A stretch of 6,530 bases of DNA. Origin: Nocardioides sp. GTDB taxonomy: Bacteria > Actinomycetota > Actinomycetes > Propionibacteriales > Nocardioidaceae. A program made the position numbers and the translations under genes. The notes below the pieces were generated by a model, which did not search any database, was not told the DNA's origin, and worked only from the letters and a program-made list of their open reading frames with translations. The first letter of the stretch is position 1, and each line of letters begins with the position of its first letter. Positions 6,035 through 6,530 of this stretch are shown piece by piece. The stretch lies in NCBI GenBank assembly GCA_023252065.1, contig JAHEXO010000134.1, positions 1 through 6,530 on the forward strand, written 5' to 3'.

Positions 6035-6041
6035 CACCTCT
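6035..6041 (-). promoter_or_regulatory. Ribosome binding site deciding the isomerase-like gene start
   Basis: AGAGGTG on the - strand stands 6 bases before ATG 6028. Its last three bases are the GTG that would otherwise be the longest start, so the downstream ATG is the better choice. Confidence 0.65.
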
Positions 6042-6082
6042 GCTGGTTGTTGCTGCCCTGGAGGAGGGCCGCGGGTAGTCCG

Positions 6083-6530
6083 CTACTCGTCGAGCTGGTG
6101 GCCACCGAAGAACATCAACGGATCGCTCAGGAGCTCGATCTGGATGCCGTCGGGATCCTTGAGGTACATGGACTCCTCGATGCCACGGTCGGGTCCGACA
6201 TAGGTGACGCCCGCCGCGTCCAGCCGCTTCCGGGCTGCCTCCCACTCGTCGCGAGGCATCGAGATCGCGATGTGCTGGACCCCGCCGATCGCCTCGATGC
6301 CCGGCTCGAGCCCGAGTCCCGGGAAGTCGAAGAAGCCCAGCAGGGTCTGGTTTCCGAGGTCGAAGAAGAAGTGCGACGACCCCGTGTAGTCGCGGTTCTC
6401 CACGAGCTCGACCAGCGGGAACCCGAGAACGTCCTGGTAGAACTGGATCGTCTTCTCGACGTCGGAGCAGATCAGGGCCGCGTGGTGGATGCCGCGCCCG
6501 GGCGAGGCCCGCTCGGCGACGGGCCGCAGG
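6083..6530 (-). CDS. VOC family protein (glyoxalase/extradiol dioxygenase fold), 5'-truncated
   Basis: This is a vicinal-oxygen-chelate superfamily protein with 148 residues visible; its frame is open to the right edge (first whole codon 6529-6527). The GTG at 6403 is internal, because the first module lies upstream of it. Module one starts at GIHHAALICSDVEKTIQFY (visible residues 13-31), continues into the typical QDVLGF and has HFFFDLG (53-59). Module two has GVQHIAIS (83-90), YLKDPDG (122-128) and IQIELLSDP (129-137). His16, His86 and Glu132 occupy usual metal-ligand positions of the fold. Members include glyoxalase I, ring-cleaving dioxygenases, fosfomycin-type resistance proteins and isomerases, and the sequence does not decide between them. 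Few residues should be missing, since VOC proteins normally begin just before the first HHxxL motif. It is the upstream partner of the isomerase-like gene, 54 bp away, and probably shares its transcript. Confidence 0.85.
   Translation of the reverse strand, partial: LRPVAERASPGRGIHHAALICSDVEKTIQFYQDVLGFPLVELVENRDYTGSSHFFFDLGNQTLLGFFDFPGLGLEPGIEAIGGVQHIAISMPRDEWEAARKRLDAAGVTYVGPDRGIEESMYLKDPDGIQIELLSDPLMFFGGHQLDE

Noticed and set aside
6029..6082. Short inverted repeat (ACAAC / GTTGT) around the Shine-Dalgarno of the isomerase-like gene
   Set aside because: The arms are only 5 bp with a 10-base gap, too weak to call a riboswitch or hairpin control.

Overview
This 6.5 kb window is very GC-rich apart from one short AT-rich island. 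It looks like chromosomal DNA of a high-GC actinobacterium. The grounds are strongly GC-biased codons, several GTG candidate starts, an ECF sigma factor with a fused SnoaL-like domain (a mainly actinobacterial architecture), and a protein of the mycothiol-dependent maleylpyruvate isomerase family, mycothiol being an actinobacterial thiol. The genus cannot be fixed from the sequence; a Nocardioides-like organism is only a guess. I see no tRNA, rRNA, CRISPR array, insertion sequence or phage gene.

Layout, left to right: (1) the 3' part of a CocE/NonD-type serine hydrolase on the + strand, cut by the left edge; (2) convergent to it, a DHA2-type (EmrB/QacA-like) 14-helix MFS drug exporter on the - strand; (3) divergent from the exporter, across a 179-bp spacer holding three inverted repeats, an ECF sigma factor with a C-terminal SnoaL domain on the + strand; (4) convergent to the sigma gene, with only 14 bp between stops, a two-gene - strand operon of a MarR-type repressor followed by a stand-alone NTF2/SnoaL-fold protein, joined by a GTGA start/stop overlap; (5) further - strand genes: a VOC (glyoxalase/dioxygenase-fold) protein cut by the right edge, followed 54 bp downstream by a DinB-fold maleylpyruvate-isomerase-like protein.

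The gene content suggests an accessory stress, detoxification and small-molecule region: an esterase, an exporter, two transcription regulators and two metalloenzyme-fold proteins. No complete pathway can be named. The clearest regulatory signal is a 34-bp palindrome with perfect 11-bp arms directly before the MarR start codon. It overlaps a plausible -35/-10 pair placed so that the mRNA would be leaderless, which fits autorepression of the marR-NTF2 operon. I found no convincing wholly new system. The best leads are this operator, the inverted repeats between the exporter and the sigma gene, and the sigma-SnoaL fusion without a neighbouring anti-sigma factor.
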